The notes: a model not told the origin generated them from the letters alone. A DNA stretch of 64,000 bases from Caulobacter ginsengisoli (GCF_030814835.1 NZ_JAUSVS010000008.1:62001-126000); one strand, 5' to 3'; numbered from the stretch's first letter, positions 1 through 8,352 are shown. Numbers and translations are program-made.

Positions 1-615
1 AGGTTCCTGCCGCATCAGCATGAAGCCGGGCAGCACGGCCAGCAGCATCAGGGCCGCCGCATAGACCAGGAAGATCACCGGGCTGGTGCAGAACCAGGCG
101 ACGACCACCGCGGCGACATAGGAGCCGATGGCGGTCAGCCACAGCCAGGTCTTGCGGGCCATCGCCGCCGCCACCGACCAGCCGCCGCCGTAGAGCGCCA
201 GGATCAGTGAGGGGAAGATCGCGGTGATGATGGGGCTGTGGGTCTTGTAGGCGATGACCGCGATGGCGCCCGAGAGCGCGAAAATGGTCCAGCCGACCGA
301 GGCCCAGGCCATGCCGAACGCCCGATTGCCCGGCGAACCGGCGCCCGGCTTGCCGCCAATGCGCCGCCGCAGGACGGTCAGGGCCACGAAGAACACCGCC
401 AGCGCCCCGCCCCAGATGATCAGCGGCGCCCAGCGCGTGCCCAGGCTCAGCTGGCCCGTCATCAGCGCCCAGTGGGCGACCGAGGCCAGGCCGAAGGTCA
501 GTCCGGCGGCGACCAGGATGGCCCCACCCAGCAGCGGGGTCTGCTGACCTTCCTGCGCCAGGGCCTTCATGAAGGCGATGTCGTCCTTGAGGTTCTGTAT
601 CTGGTTGTCGGTCAT
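1..615 (-). CDS. Six-helix membrane protein, N-terminal 205 residues (runs off the left edge)
   Basis: The frame is open from the ATG at 615 to the window edge, so the C-terminus is missing. A short soluble start (MTDNQIQNLKDD) is followed by about six hydrophobic segments, near residues 25-45, 58-78, 95-118, 122-145, 150-170 and 176-200, with little polar loop. GGGACAGG stands just before the ATG. I recognise no family beyond integral membrane protein. The upstream dyad at 681-702 suggests local control, perhaps by a winged-helix regulator outside the window; that is inference. Confidence 0.75.
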   Translation of the reverse strand, partial: MTDNQIQNLKDDIAFMKALAQEGQQTPLLGGAILVAAGLTFGLASVAHWALMTGQLSLGTRWAPLIIWGGALAVFFVALTVLRRRIGGKPGAGSPGNRAFGMAWASVGWTIFALSGAIAVIAYKTHSPIITAIFPSLILALYGGGWSVAAAMARKTWLWLTAIGSYVAAVVVAWFCTSPVIFLVYAAALMLLAVLPGFMLMRQEP

Positions 616-680
616 GGCCCTGTCCCTTGAGTCCCCCGTTCTTCGATTCGGGGTCTCGTGGGTCGTCGTATGCGCCACTC

Positions 681-702
681 ACTTTGCATTGTAAAGTACT
701 TT
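681..702. promoter_or_regulatory. Operator-like overlapping dyads upstream of the membrane protein gene
   Basis: ACTTTGCATTGTAAAGT (681-697) is an imperfect inverted repeat, and AAAGTACTTT (693-702) is a perfect palindrome overlapping it. The AT-rich patch lies between two divergent genes, 66 nt upstream of the leftward start and about 60 nt upstream of the rightward GST-like start. It has the form of a winged-helix repressor site. No regulator gene is visible beside it. Confidence 0.4.
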
Positions 703-760
703 TTCTGAGGTTGACTGTCCGGAAGGCGCGCTAGTTTCTCTCCCCAGGGAGACCGCCAGC

Positions 761-1681
761 ATGACCAGCGAACCGATTCTGCACCACTTCGACGCCTCGC
801 CCTTCTCCGAGAAGGTGCGGCTGCTGTTCGGGCTCAAGGGCCTGACCTGGCGGTCGGTGGACATCCCCTCGATGCTGCCCAAGCCCGACTATGTGCCGCT
901 GACCGGCGGCTACCGGCGCACGCCTTCGATGCAGATCGGGGCCGACATCTATTGCGACACCCAGGTCATCCTGGCCGAGATCGAGGCCCGCTGGCCCGAG
1001 CCCCGGGCGGTGCGCGGCGGGCTGGACTGGGCCGTGAACCTGTGGGCCGACCGGCTGTTCTTCGGCGCGACCGTGCCGATCATCTTCGGGGTGCTGGGCG
1101 ACAAGGTGCCGGAGGCCTTCATCAAGGACCGCGAGGCGATGTCCGGCCGGCCGTTCGACACCGCCGCCATGAAGGCCGCCTCCAAACCGCTGGAGCAGCA
1201 ATGGCGGGGCGAGGCCGCCTGGATCGAGGACCAGCTGGCCCAGACCGGCACGGGCTGGCTGCAGGGCGACAAACCCGGGTTGGCCGACATCGCCGCCTAT
1301 ATGAACGTCTGGTTCCTGGGCAACGCCCTCCCCGGCAAGGTCGAGACCCTGACGCCCGGCATGCCGCGCCTGGCCGACTGGCGCAAAGCCGTGGCGGGCA
1401 TCGGCCACGGCAAGAAGGTTACGATGAGCTCGACCGAAGCGCTGGCCGTGGCGCGCGGCAGCGATCCCGCCCCGCCTCTCAAGCATGACGCCAATGACCC
1501 GCTTGGCCTCGAGCCAGGCGCCAAGGTGGTGGTGATGGCCGACGACTACGGCCGCGATCCGGTGGCGGGGACCCTGGTGGCGGCGACGCCCCGCAGCATC
1601 ACCATCGCCCGTGAGGACCCGGCGGTCGGCCAGGTCAATGTCCACTTCCCGCGGGCGGGGTTCTTCGTGGTTCCGGGATAA
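761..1681 (+). CDS. Glutathione S-transferase family protein with extra C-terminal domain
   Basis: The N-terminal 80 residues show the thioredoxin-like GST fold, with SPFSEKVR at the position of the catalytic Ser/Cys and a conserved cis-Pro segment (RRTPSMQ). An all-helical GST C-domain follows to about residue 235 (LADIAAYMNVWFLG). At 306 residues it is longer than the usual 200-230. The last 60 residues (after LGLEPGAKVVVMADD) look like a small beta domain added to the fold. CAGGGAG precedes the ATG. The substrate cannot be told from sequence. Confidence 0.85.
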   Translation: MTSEPILHHFDASPFSEKVRLLFGLKGLTWRSVDIPSMLPKPDYVPLTGGYRRTPSMQIGADIYCDTQVILAEIEARWPEPRAVRGGLDWAVNLWADRLFFGATVPIIFGVLGDKVPEAFIKDREAMSGRPFDTAAMKAASKPLEQQWRGEAAWIEDQLAQTGTGWLQGDKPGLADIAAYMNVWFLGNALPGKVETLTPGMPRLADWRKAVAGIGHGKKVTMSSTEALAVARGSDPAPPLKHDANDPLGLEPGAKVVVMADDYGRDPVAGTLVAATPRSITIAREDPAVGQVNVHFPRAGFFVVPG

Positions 1682-1691
1682 CCTTGTTTCT

Positions 1692-1716
1692 CCCTTCCTC
1701 CTCGATGGAGGAAGGG
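1692..1716. terminator. Hairpin between convergent genes
   Basis: A perfect 10-bp inverted repeat, CCCTTCCTCC/GGAGGAAGGG, has a 5-nt loop and is followed on the plus strand by TTCTTCC. It lies between the GST-like gene and the convergent acyl-CoA synthetase stop, so it probably ends transcription from the left and possibly from both sides. The T-run is short. Confidence 0.55.
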
Positions 1717-1727
1717 TTCTTCCAGCC

Positions 1728-3521
1728 CTACAGCCGGAACCCGCCCTCGATCAGCTTCGTGTAGCTGGCCTTGGTCAGCTTGACGTAGGCCTTCTTGGTC
1801 GGGTTGCGGAAATAGATCGGGTCCTTGACCCGGGTCGGATCGAAGCCGTCCGCCACCAGGTCGACCTTGCGGTATTTGAAGGTGCCGGTGGTGGCGATCT
1901 CGCGCTGTAGCCGTAGGAAGACCGGCTGGGCGTAGGCCGGCATATGGCCCTCGATCTCGGCCGAGAGTTTCGCCAGATCGAAGTCCTCGCCCACCGCCAG
2001 GGCCGCCATGCCGGCGCGGCCGTCCTGGCCGGTCACGGCGACGCCGTAGACGTTGGCCTCCAGCACGCCCGGAACCTGGGCCAGCTGCTCGGAAACCTCG
2101 CTGGTCGAGACGTTCTCGCCCTTCCAGCGGAAGGTGTCGCCGATGCGGTCGACGAAATAGATGTAGCCGTCGGCGTCGATCCGCATCAGGTCGCCGGTGC
2201 GGAACCAGGCGTCGCCCTTCTCGAAGACGTCGCGCAGGATCTTCTTCTCGCTGGCCGCCTTGTCGGCATAGCCGCTAAAATTGGAGCGGGCGTCCTCGCT
2301 GATCTTGCCCAGGCACTCGCCGACCTGGCCCGGTCCGCTTTCGATGCAGAAGCCGTCCGGGCCGCGCACCGGCGCCTCGGCCTCGACGTCGTACTGCACC
2401 AGGCGGACATTGAACTTCTTCTTCAGCCATTTGGGCACGCGGCCGATGGCGCCGGGCTTGGCGTCGAAGTTGAACATCGACACATTGCCTTCGGTGGCGC
2501 CGTAGAATTCCAGCACGTCGGGAATGTTGAAGCGCTTGACCATCTCCTCCCAGACATCGCCCCGCAGGCCGTTGCCGAAGGCCAGCCGCAGCTTGTGCGA
2601 CCGCTCCAGCGGATGTTCCGGCTGGTTGATCAGGTAGCGGCACAGCTCGCCGATATAGACGAACATAGTGCAGCCCTCGGTCGAGATGTCGGTCCAGAAG
2701 TGGGTGGCCGAGAACTTCTTGCGCAGCACCACCGAGCCGCCGGTCAGCAGGGCCGCGCCCATGGCGCAGAGGCCTCCGGTGGCGTGATAGAGCGGCAGGG
2801 TCACATAGATGCGGTCGGTCTTCACCGCCCCGGTCGAGCCGGCGAACCCGCGCATATAGAGCTGGGCCCGCATGTGGTTGATGCGGGCGGCCTTGGGCAT
2901 GCCGGTGGTGCCGCTGGTGAAGATGTAGAGGGCGGTGTCCCTGGCGACGATATCGCCCCGCGCCGTCTGGCGATCGGGGCGCAGCTGGCTGCAGCTCTTC
3001 AGCGCCGTGGTCAGGTCGCGCCGATCGCCCTGGACGGGGCCCAGCGTCCACTGCTGCATGTGTTTTTCGAGGTTGCCCCGGATGGCCTCGAAAGCCGGCG
3101 AGGTCTCGGCGTCGACCAGGCAATGCAGGGCGCCGGAGATGTTCAGGCAGTGGGTCAGGGCCTGGCCGGTCAGCTGGTTGTTGATCAGGGCCGTGCAGAT
3201 GCCGACCTTGGAGAGCCCGTACCAGATCGGCAGATATTCCAGGCGGTTGGGCATGAACAGCGCCACCGTCTGGCCGCGGGTGATGCCCTGGCCCTTGGCC
3301 CAGTTGGCGTAGCGGTTGGCGATCTGGTCCATCTCGCCATAGGTGACGGTGCGGCCCTCGAAGGTGATGGCCGGACGGTCGCGATGCTCGTCGACGGCCT
3401 TTTCCAGGTCGTCGCAGATCAGGTTGGGCGAATCGGGCGCGATGGACTTGACCCATTTCAGGGTCCGGCTGAGGCCCTTGAAGAACCGCCAATCCCGCGC
3501 GAGCCGCGCCTGCCACTTCAT
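1728..3521 (-). CDS. Long-chain / very-long-chain acyl-CoA synthetase (FATP-type)
   Basis: This 597-residue ANL-superfamily enzyme adenylates fatty acids and transfers them to CoA. The AMP-binding P-loop FTSGTTGMPKA is at about 201-211, FYGATEGN at 339-346, and the hinge/A8 region is RIGDTFRWKGENVST. The closest family is the FATP / FadD6-like long-chain acyl-CoA synthetases rather than classic FadD. The start has GAGGGG upstream. Within this window it could feed beta-oxidation, whose electrons pass through the ETF-quinone oxidoreductase at 5662; that link is inference. Confidence 0.93.
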   Translation of the reverse strand: MKWQARLARDWRFFKGLSRTLKWVKSIAPDSPNLICDDLEKAVDEHRDRPAITFEGRTVTYGEMDQIANRYANWAKGQGITRGQTVALFMPNRLEYLPIWYGLSKVGICTALINNQLTGQALTHCLNISGALHCLVDAETSPAFEAIRGNLEKHMQQWTLGPVQGDRRDLTTALKSCSQLRPDRQTARGDIVARDTALYIFTSGTTGMPKAARINHMRAQLYMRGFAGSTGAVKTDRIYVTLPLYHATGGLCAMGAALLTGGSVVLRKKFSATHFWTDISTEGCTMFVYIGELCRYLINQPEHPLERSHKLRLAFGNGLRGDVWEEMVKRFNIPDVLEFYGATEGNVSMFNFDAKPGAIGRVPKWLKKKFNVRLVQYDVEAEAPVRGPDGFCIESGPGQVGECLGKISEDARSNFSGYADKAASEKKILRDVFEKGDAWFRTGDLMRIDADGYIYFVDRIGDTFRWKGENVSTSEVSEQLAQVPGVLEANVYGVAVTGQDGRAGMAALAVGEDFDLAKLSAEIEGHMPAYAQPVFLRLQREIATTGTFKYRKVDLVADGFDPTRVKDPIYFRNPTKKAYVKLTKASYTKLIEGGFRL

Positions 3522-3621
3522 GAAAAGGCCCCTCGTATCCGCCGCTCAGCAATGCGGCGCCCGCCGACCACGGGTCAAGGCGAGCCTGCCACCGGGGTCT
3601 TGCGAGGGCGTGAACGTGACC

Positions 3622-3644
3622 AAAAAAACTCACCTGAGGGGTGA
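3622..3644 (-). terminator. Probable terminator of the aspartyl protease gene
   Basis: Read on the minus strand, TCACC-CCTCA-GGTGA forms a 5-bp stem with a 5-nt loop and is followed by GTTTTTTT. It begins 11 nt beyond the protease stop. The stem is short but the U-run is long. Confidence 0.5.
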
Positions 3645-3655
3645 ATTTGGGCGCC

Positions 3656-4654
3656 TCAGATTCCCCTGATCAGGGTGCCGGTCGGGGCGTTCTGCCAGCC
3701 GGGCAGGTGGAACAGCACCTGGCCGCTGCCGAAATCGAGGTCGACCGAGGCGAATTCGCGCAGCAGGTCGACCCCGACCAGCAGGGCCGGGATGTCGGCC
3801 GCGCCCCAAAGGCTGAAGGTGTGCAGATCGGCGAAGACCATGGGCATGTTGAAGACGGTCAGGCCGCCGATCTTCAGCATGGGCAGCACGCCCAGCGAGC
3901 CGTTGATCTCGGCTCCGGTGGCGGCGATCACCGGGACGTCGGGGAAGCGGCTGGGATCGAGCGGCCGCAGCCGGGCGCCCAGTTTCCGGCGCAGGGCGGT
4001 GTTGCCGACCGTGATCTCCGACCCGGAATCCAGGAAGACGGTGATGTCCAGCGACGAGGCCTGGGCGTTCAGCAGGGTCAGCCGGCCGTCGCGGAAGCGG
4101 GCCTGGACGGCGATGGCGCCGCTGTCGCTGGGCTGCGAGCCGGAGCCCTGGATCAGCAACCGCCGCGATTTGAAGTCCATGGTCAATCTGCGCCCAGCAA
4201 GCTGGTCGACCCCCATCAGCCCGGCCCCCCCGATGGCGGCCTGGGGCAGCACGGCCATGGCGACCTTCTTGGTCAGCCGGCCGCCCAGATTGACCCGGTC
4301 GACGATGACCGTTGGCACGGTCTCGATGCCGACGACGGTATTCATCTGGATCGGTCGGCCGGGCCGCAGGTTCAGCGCCTCGGCGATCTCGCTCGACAGC
4401 ACCGAATGGTTGGCCCCGGTGTCGATGACGAAGTCGTAGGGTCCCTGCTCGTTGAGCGTGACCGGCGCGGTCAGGCGGGAATAGAGATCGTTTCCCGCCC
4501 CGACCCCGACGCTGGGATCGAACAGCGGCGCGGTGGTCGGATTGGGCGTATCTCCCTGGGCCCTGGCCGTCAGGGGGGCCAGCAAGGGCGCGCCGAACAG
4601 GGCGCCGGTCAGCAGCGCCGCCAGGTTTCGTCTATTCAGCGCGTCTCGCCCCAT
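3656..4654 (-). CDS. Exported retropepsin-like aspartyl protease with two catalytic half-domains
   Basis: The 332-residue protein starts with a Tat-like leader (NRRNLAALLTG, then a hydrophobic stretch ending TARAQ near residue 33), so it is probably periplasmic. Two retropepsin-like domains follow. The first has DTGAN with Asp near 78, the second DSGSE with Asp near 209. Both halves therefore keep an aspartate, as in pepsin-type single-chain enzymes, whereas many bacterial members carry one domain and dimerise. Some members of this family bind ligands instead of cutting peptides. The substrate is unknown. Confidence 0.85.
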   Translation of the reverse strand: MGRDALNRRNLAALLTGALFGAPLLAPLTARAQGDTPNPTTAPLFDPSVGVGAGNDLYSRLTAPVTLNEQGPYDFVIDTGANHSVLSSEIAEALNLRPGRPIQMNTVVGIETVPTVIVDRVNLGGRLTKKVAMAVLPQAAIGGAGLMGVDQLAGRRLTMDFKSRRLLIQGSGSQPSDSGAIAVQARFRDGRLTLLNAQASSLDITVFLDSGSEITVGNTALRRKLGARLRPLDPSRFPDVPVIAATGAEINGSLGVLPMLKIGGLTVFNMPMVFADLHTFSLWGAADIPALLVGVDLLREFASVDLDFGSGQVLFHLPGWQNAPTGTLIRGI

Positions 4655-4961
4655 GATGAGCCTGCTGGCCTTTCGGTCCTTCCCGGAACCCTTGCGGCGA
4701 AAGTTACACCCGCCCCGCCCGCGCGGCGAGCCCCGTCGCGCCGATTCCTTGACCTAAATGCGGCAAGATTTCGGCGCGCTGCAAAATTATTTCGGCTCGA
4801 CTTTGCTACAACCCGCCACCTCAAGACCAATGCAGAGCAGTCATGAACTCCATGCATCGCCCGTCTGGAGAGTGATTGGCGTGTTCTGAACTGCTCTGTC
4901 GGGAACCGAACAGGCGAGCAGCCGTTGTGAAGGCGATCATCAACTTACTGGAGAGGCTCTC
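4655..4961. other. 307-nt divergent intergenic region
   Basis: This gap separates the leftward protease gene from the rightward Pro/Ala-rich membrane protein gene. It holds the EcfG-type promoter (4902-4926) and a spaced 9-bp inverted repeat, CAGAGCAGT at 4833-4841 and ACTGCTCTG at 4890-4898. The repeat lies upstream of the promoter, so it is not part of that transcript. No convincing gene or structured RNA was seen. A 10-codon frame at 4843 has no support. Confidence 0.6.
4902..4926 (+). promoter_or_regulatory. EcfG (sigma-T) type general stress response promoter
   Basis: GGAAC at 4902-4906 and CGTT at 4923-4926 are separated by exactly 16 nt. This matches the alphaproteobacterial general stress response consensus GGAAC-N16/17-CGTT. 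The expected transcript start, near 4932-4935, lies about 28 nt before the ATG at 4962 and just ahead of its ribosome binding site (GGAGAGG). Confidence 0.75.
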
Positions 4962-5591
4962 ATGTCTTTCGATAGACAAGCAGCGCGCGCGCTGTTCAAC
5001 AATCCGGAAAGCCGCGCCCCGGCCATGCCGGACCGGACCCAACGTCGCACCCTGCAGTCGACGCCCGAAACGCGGGCGGCCAGCGCGGTCAATCCCGGCA
5101 TCGACGAGCACGGCGATCTCTATGCGCGCCTCAGCCGTCCGCCCAAGCGCAGCAAGGCCTCCATCGCCCTGCCGATCATGGTCGGCGTCGGCCTGCTGGC
5201 CGGCGCGGCGGTGCTGTTCATGGGCAAGCCGCGCACGGACGAAGCCTTGACGGCGCCCGCCCCGGCCGCGGTGACCACAACCACCACGACGCCCGCCCCG
5301 ACCCCGGCGCCCGCCGCCGCGATCCCCGCTCCGGCCGCTCCGGTCGCCGTGACCCCGCCCCCCGCTCCTGTCGCCGCCGCTCCGGCCCGCCCGACTGCCA
5401 CGGTCCGCGCGGCGCCCGCCCGCCCGGCTACGCGTCCGGCGCCCCGTCCGCGGACTTCGGCTCCGACCGTGACTACGCCTGAGCCGACCCCGGTGAACCC
5501 GCCGACCGCCAGCGCACCCTCGACCCCGGCGCCGATTGTGCTGCCGCCGCCGCTGCCGACCCCGGCGCCGGAACCCACCGCGCCGCAGTAA
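4962..5591 (+). CDS. Single-pass membrane protein with long Pro/Ala/Thr-rich tail, probable stress-regulon member
   Basis: The 209-residue protein has a polar N-terminus of about 65 residues, one transmembrane helix (IALPIMVGVGLLAGAAVLF, about 68-86), then roughly 120 residues of low-complexity Pro/Ala/Thr with basic patches. The tail is probably disordered and periplasmic, spanning or contacting the cell wall. No catalytic domain is visible. It lies directly behind the EcfG-type promoter and ends at a strong terminator, so it is likely monocistronic and induced in the general stress response (inference). Confidence 0.75.
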   Translation: MSFDRQAARALFNNPESRAPAMPDRTQRRTLQSTPETRAASAVNPGIDEHGDLYARLSRPPKRSKASIALPIMVGVGLLAGAAVLFMGKPRTDEALTAPAPAAVTTTTTTPAPTPAPAAAIPAPAAPVAVTPPPAPVAAAPARPTATVRAAPARPATRPAPRPRTSAPTVTTPEPTPVNPPTASAPSTPAPIVLPPPLPTPAPEPTAPQ

Positions 5592-5612
5592 CGGCCAACT
5601 GAAAACGAAGAA

Positions 5613-5640
5613 GGGCGGTCTCTCACGAGGCCGCCCTTTT
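5613..5640 (+). terminator. Rho-independent terminator
   Basis: GGGCGGTCTC/GAGGCCGCCC forms a 10-bp stem (one G-U pair) with loop TCAC, followed by TTTT. It lies 21 nt after the stop of the Pro/Ala-rich membrane protein, between it and the convergent ETF-QO gene. Confidence 0.85.
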
Positions 5641-5661
5641 CCGTGCGCGCTCAGTCCAGCG

Positions 5662-7335
5662 CTACATGTTCGGATAGTTGGGCCCGCCGCCGCCTTCGGG
5701 CGTCGTCCAGTTGATGTTCTGCGACGGGTCCTTGATGTCGCAGGTTTTGCAGTGGACGCAGTTCTGGGCGTTGATCTGGAAGCGGGGGTTCTGGCCCGCC
5801 TCGTCATACAGCACCTCATAGACCCCCGCCGGGCAGTAGAGCCGGGCCGGCTCGCCATACTTGGGCAGGTTGACCTGGATCGGAACCGAGGGGTCCTTGA
5901 GCTTGAGATGGGCCGGCTGGTCCTCCTCGTGGTTGGTGGCCGACAGGAAGACGCTGGACAGCTTGTCGAAGCTCAGCACGCCGTCGGGCTTGGGATACTT
6001 GATCTCGGCATAGTCCTTGGCCAGGCCCGTATAGGCATAGTCGGCCTTGCCGTGCTTGAGCGTGCCCAGGAACGAGAAGCCGCCGGTGATCGAGGTGATA
6101 TGCATCTCGATCATGCCGAACACGCCGCCCAGGAAGGTGCCGAACCGCGAGAGCAGCGGCTTGGCGTTGCGCACGATGCGCAGTTCCTTGGCCACCCAGG
6201 ACGTCTTGAAGGCCTCGGGATAGGCGGTCAGCTCGTCGCCGGCCCGCCCGGCCTGGATGGCCTCATAGGCGGCCTCGGCGGCCAGCATGCCGCTCTTCAT
6301 GGCGTTGTGGCTGCCCTTGATGCGGGGCACGTTCACGAACCCGGCCGAGCAGCCGATCAGCGCCCCGCCCGGGAAGGTCAGCTTGGGGATCGACTGCCAG
6401 CCGCCCTCGGTGATGGCGCGGGCCCCGTAGGCGATGCGCCGGCCGCCCTTGAGGTGCTGGGCGATCGAGGGGTGGTGCTTGAAGCGCTGGAATTCGTCGA
6501 AGGGCGAGATCCAGGGGTTCTTGTAGTTGAGGTGCACGACGTAGCCGACGGCCACATAGTTGTCGTCGAAGTGGTAGCAGAAGCTGCCGCCGCCGGTGTC
6601 GTTCTTCAGCGGCCAGCCGAAGCTGTGCTCGACCAGGCCCTTCTGGAAGTTCTCGTCGGGGACCTGCCAGATCTCCTTCAGCCCGATGCCGAACTTCTGC
6701 GGTTCGGCGTCGTCGCAGAGGTTGAATTTTGACTGCAGCACCTTGGCCAGCGAACCGCGCACGCCCTCGCCGATGAAGACGTATTTGCCGTGCAGCTCCA
6801 TGCCGGCCTGGTAGTCGTCCTTGTGGTGGCCGTCCTTGGCGATGCCGACCACGCCGACGACGACGCCCTTCACCGAGCCGTCCGCGTTGTAGACCAGGTC
6901 CGAGGCCGCGAAGCCCGGATAGATCTCCACCCCCAGCTCCTCGGCCTGGGTCGCCAGCCAGCGGCAGACATTGGCCAGCGAAGCAATGTAGTTGCCGTGG
7001 TTGTGCATCAGGGCCGGCATGGCGAAGACCGGCAGCTCGATCTGGCCCTGCGGCCCCAGCATCAGGAAGCGGTCCTTCTTCACCGGGGTGGTGATGGGCG
7101 CGCCCTTGTCCTTCCAGTCGGGGATCAGCTCGTTCAGCGCCTTGGGATCGATCACCGCGCCCGACAGGATATGGGCCCCGACCTCGGAGCCCTTTTCCAG
7201 CACCGCCACGGTGACCTCGGTCCCGGCCGCCGCCGCCAGCTGCTTGAGCCGGATCGCCGCCGCCAGGCCCGAGGGCCCGCCCCCGACGATGACGACGTCG
7301 TATTCCATGGCTTCGCGTTCGACGTCTTCGGACAT
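5662..7335 (-). CDS. Electron transfer flavoprotein-ubiquinone oxidoreductase
   Basis: A 557-residue inner-membrane-associated enzyme that passes electrons from reduced ETF (fatty-acid and amino-acid dehydrogenases) to ubiquinone. The N-terminal FAD fold is DVVIVGGGPSGLAAA (GGGPSG at 18-23). The C-terminal 4Fe-4S domain has CPAGVYEV and CVHCKTC, and the protein ends in GGGPNYPNM, as the family usually does. I start at the ATG at 7335 (MSEDVEREAMEYDVV). Codons further upstream are not family-like and would run into the divergent glycosylase promoter region. Confidence 0.96.
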   Translation of the reverse strand: MSEDVEREAMEYDVVIVGGGPSGLAAAIRLKQLAAAAGTEVTVAVLEKGSEVGAHILSGAVIDPKALNELIPDWKDKGAPITTPVKKDRFLMLGPQGQIELPVFAMPALMHNHGNYIASLANVCRWLATQAEELGVEIYPGFAASDLVYNADGSVKGVVVGVVGIAKDGHHKDDYQAGMELHGKYVFIGEGVRGSLAKVLQSKFNLCDDAEPQKFGIGLKEIWQVPDENFQKGLVEHSFGWPLKNDTGGGSFCYHFDDNYVAVGYVVHLNYKNPWISPFDEFQRFKHHPSIAQHLKGGRRIAYGARAITEGGWQSIPKLTFPGGALIGCSAGFVNVPRIKGSHNAMKSGMLAAEAAYEAIQAGRAGDELTAYPEAFKTSWVAKELRIVRNAKPLLSRFGTFLGGVFGMIEMHITSITGGFSFLGTLKHGKADYAYTGLAKDYAEIKYPKPDGVLSFDKLSSVFLSATNHEEDQPAHLKLKDPSVPIQVNLPKYGEPARLYCPAGVYEVLYDEAGQNPRFQINAQNCVHCKTCDIKDPSQNINWTTPEGGGGPNYPNM

Positions 7336-7418
7336 GGTCTCAACCCCAGTTGCCTGCCCGTTATTCGAAGGTGACGCGCGGGTGGTCAAGAACAAAGCGG
7401 ACGGGGTATGAAGAGGCG

Positions 7419-8243
7419 ATGTCCTCTGCCCTCTCCTCCAACGTCGAGAGCCTGCTCGCCTTCTGGGCCGAGGCCGGGGTGGATGCGAGCTATGCCGAGG
7501 CCCCGATCGACCGCCTGGCGGAGGGCGCAGCCCGGCTGAAAGCCAAGACGCCGGCCCCGCCGCCCACGCCCCTGCGTTCCAGCGCCACGGCCGCCCGGGC
7601 CCCCGACATCGGCGCGGCGCTGACCGAGGCCCGGGCCGCCGCCGCGGCCGCCGAGGACCTGGAGGCGCTGGCCGCCGCCATCGCCGCCTTCGACGGCTGT
7701 CCGCTGAAGTTCGAAGGCGCCAAACAGTCCGTGTTCTTCCGGGGCGTCCCGGACGCGGCCCTCGTGATCATCGGCGAAGGCCCGGGGGCGGACGAAGACC
7801 AGCAGGGCGCGCCCTTCGTCGGCCGGGCCGGCAAGCTGCTGGACCGCATGCTGGCCGCCGCCGGCCTGACGGGCCGGGTCTTCATCACCAACACCGTCTT
7901 CTGGCGCCCGCCCGGCAACCGCACCCCGACCCCGACCGAACAGGCGGTCTGCGCGCCCTTCCTGCAGCGGGCCATCGAACTGGTGAACCCCCGCATGCTG
8001 ATGCTGGCCGGCGGGGCCTCGGCCAAGTCGGTGCTGAAGCGCGAGGAGGGCATCCTCTCCCTGCGCGGCCGCTGGTTCGAATGGACGCCGGAGAATTTTG
8101 GCGAGGGCGAGAGCGCTCTGCAGCCCCTCCCCGCCCTGCCCACGCTTCACCCGGCCTTCCTGCTGCGCCAGAGCGCCGCCAAGAAGAAGGCCTGGGCCGA
8201 CCTGCTTCTGCTCACCGAGCGACTGGACCGGCCGGAGCGCTAG
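7419..8243 (+). CDS. Uracil-DNA glycosylase superfamily protein (family 4-like, without the full cysteine set)
   Basis: The 274-residue protein has the family 4/5 fold signatures: GEGPGADEDQQGAPFVG (motif 1), FITNTVFWRPPGNRTPTP, and LHPAFLLR (motif 2). It would remove uracil from DNA to start base excision repair. It contains only two cysteines (DGCPLK and AVCAPFL), whereas classic family 4 enzymes use four to hold a 4Fe-4S cluster. An Ala-rich linker precedes the domain. I chose the ATG at 7419 because the upstream codons are not family-like. The divergent ETF-QO start lies 83 nt away. Confidence 0.88.
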   Translation: MSSALSSNVESLLAFWAEAGVDASYAEAPIDRLAEGAARLKAKTPAPPPTPLRSSATAARAPDIGAALTEARAAAAAAEDLEALAAAIAAFDGCPLKFEGAKQSVFFRGVPDAALVIIGEGPGADEDQQGAPFVGRAGKLLDRMLAAAGLTGRVFITNTVFWRPPGNRTPTPTEQAVCAPFLQRAIELVNPRMLMLAGGASAKSVLKREEGILSLRGRWFEWTPENFGEGESALQPLPALPTLHPAFLLRQSAAKKKAWADLLLLTERLDRPER

Positions 8244-8267
8244 GCGCCCCTCTTGCAGTTGGCCTTT

Positions 8268-8311
8268 CCGGTTATCCCAGAGAGAGAACCGGCTTCCCCC
8301 ATCGGCCGGTT
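8268..8311 (+). promoter_or_regulatory. Competing hairpins between the glycosylase and transglycosylase genes
   Basis: CCGGTT (8268-8273), AACCGG (8287-8292) and CCGGTT (8306-8311) alternate, so the middle block can pair with either neighbour. The downstream option extends to AACCGGC/GCCGGTT. No U-run follows. It could be a weak terminator, an attenuator-like leader or chance. Confidence 0.3.
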
Positions 8312-8352
8312 GGGACTATCAAACGACGCTTCGTCGGGGAGAGGGCCCATCC

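Noticed and set aside
4843..4875. A 10-codon leader peptide (MNSMHRPSGE) upstream of the Pro/Ala-rich gene
   Set aside because: It lies upstream of the EcfG promoter, so it would not be on that transcript, and it shows no regulatory codon run.
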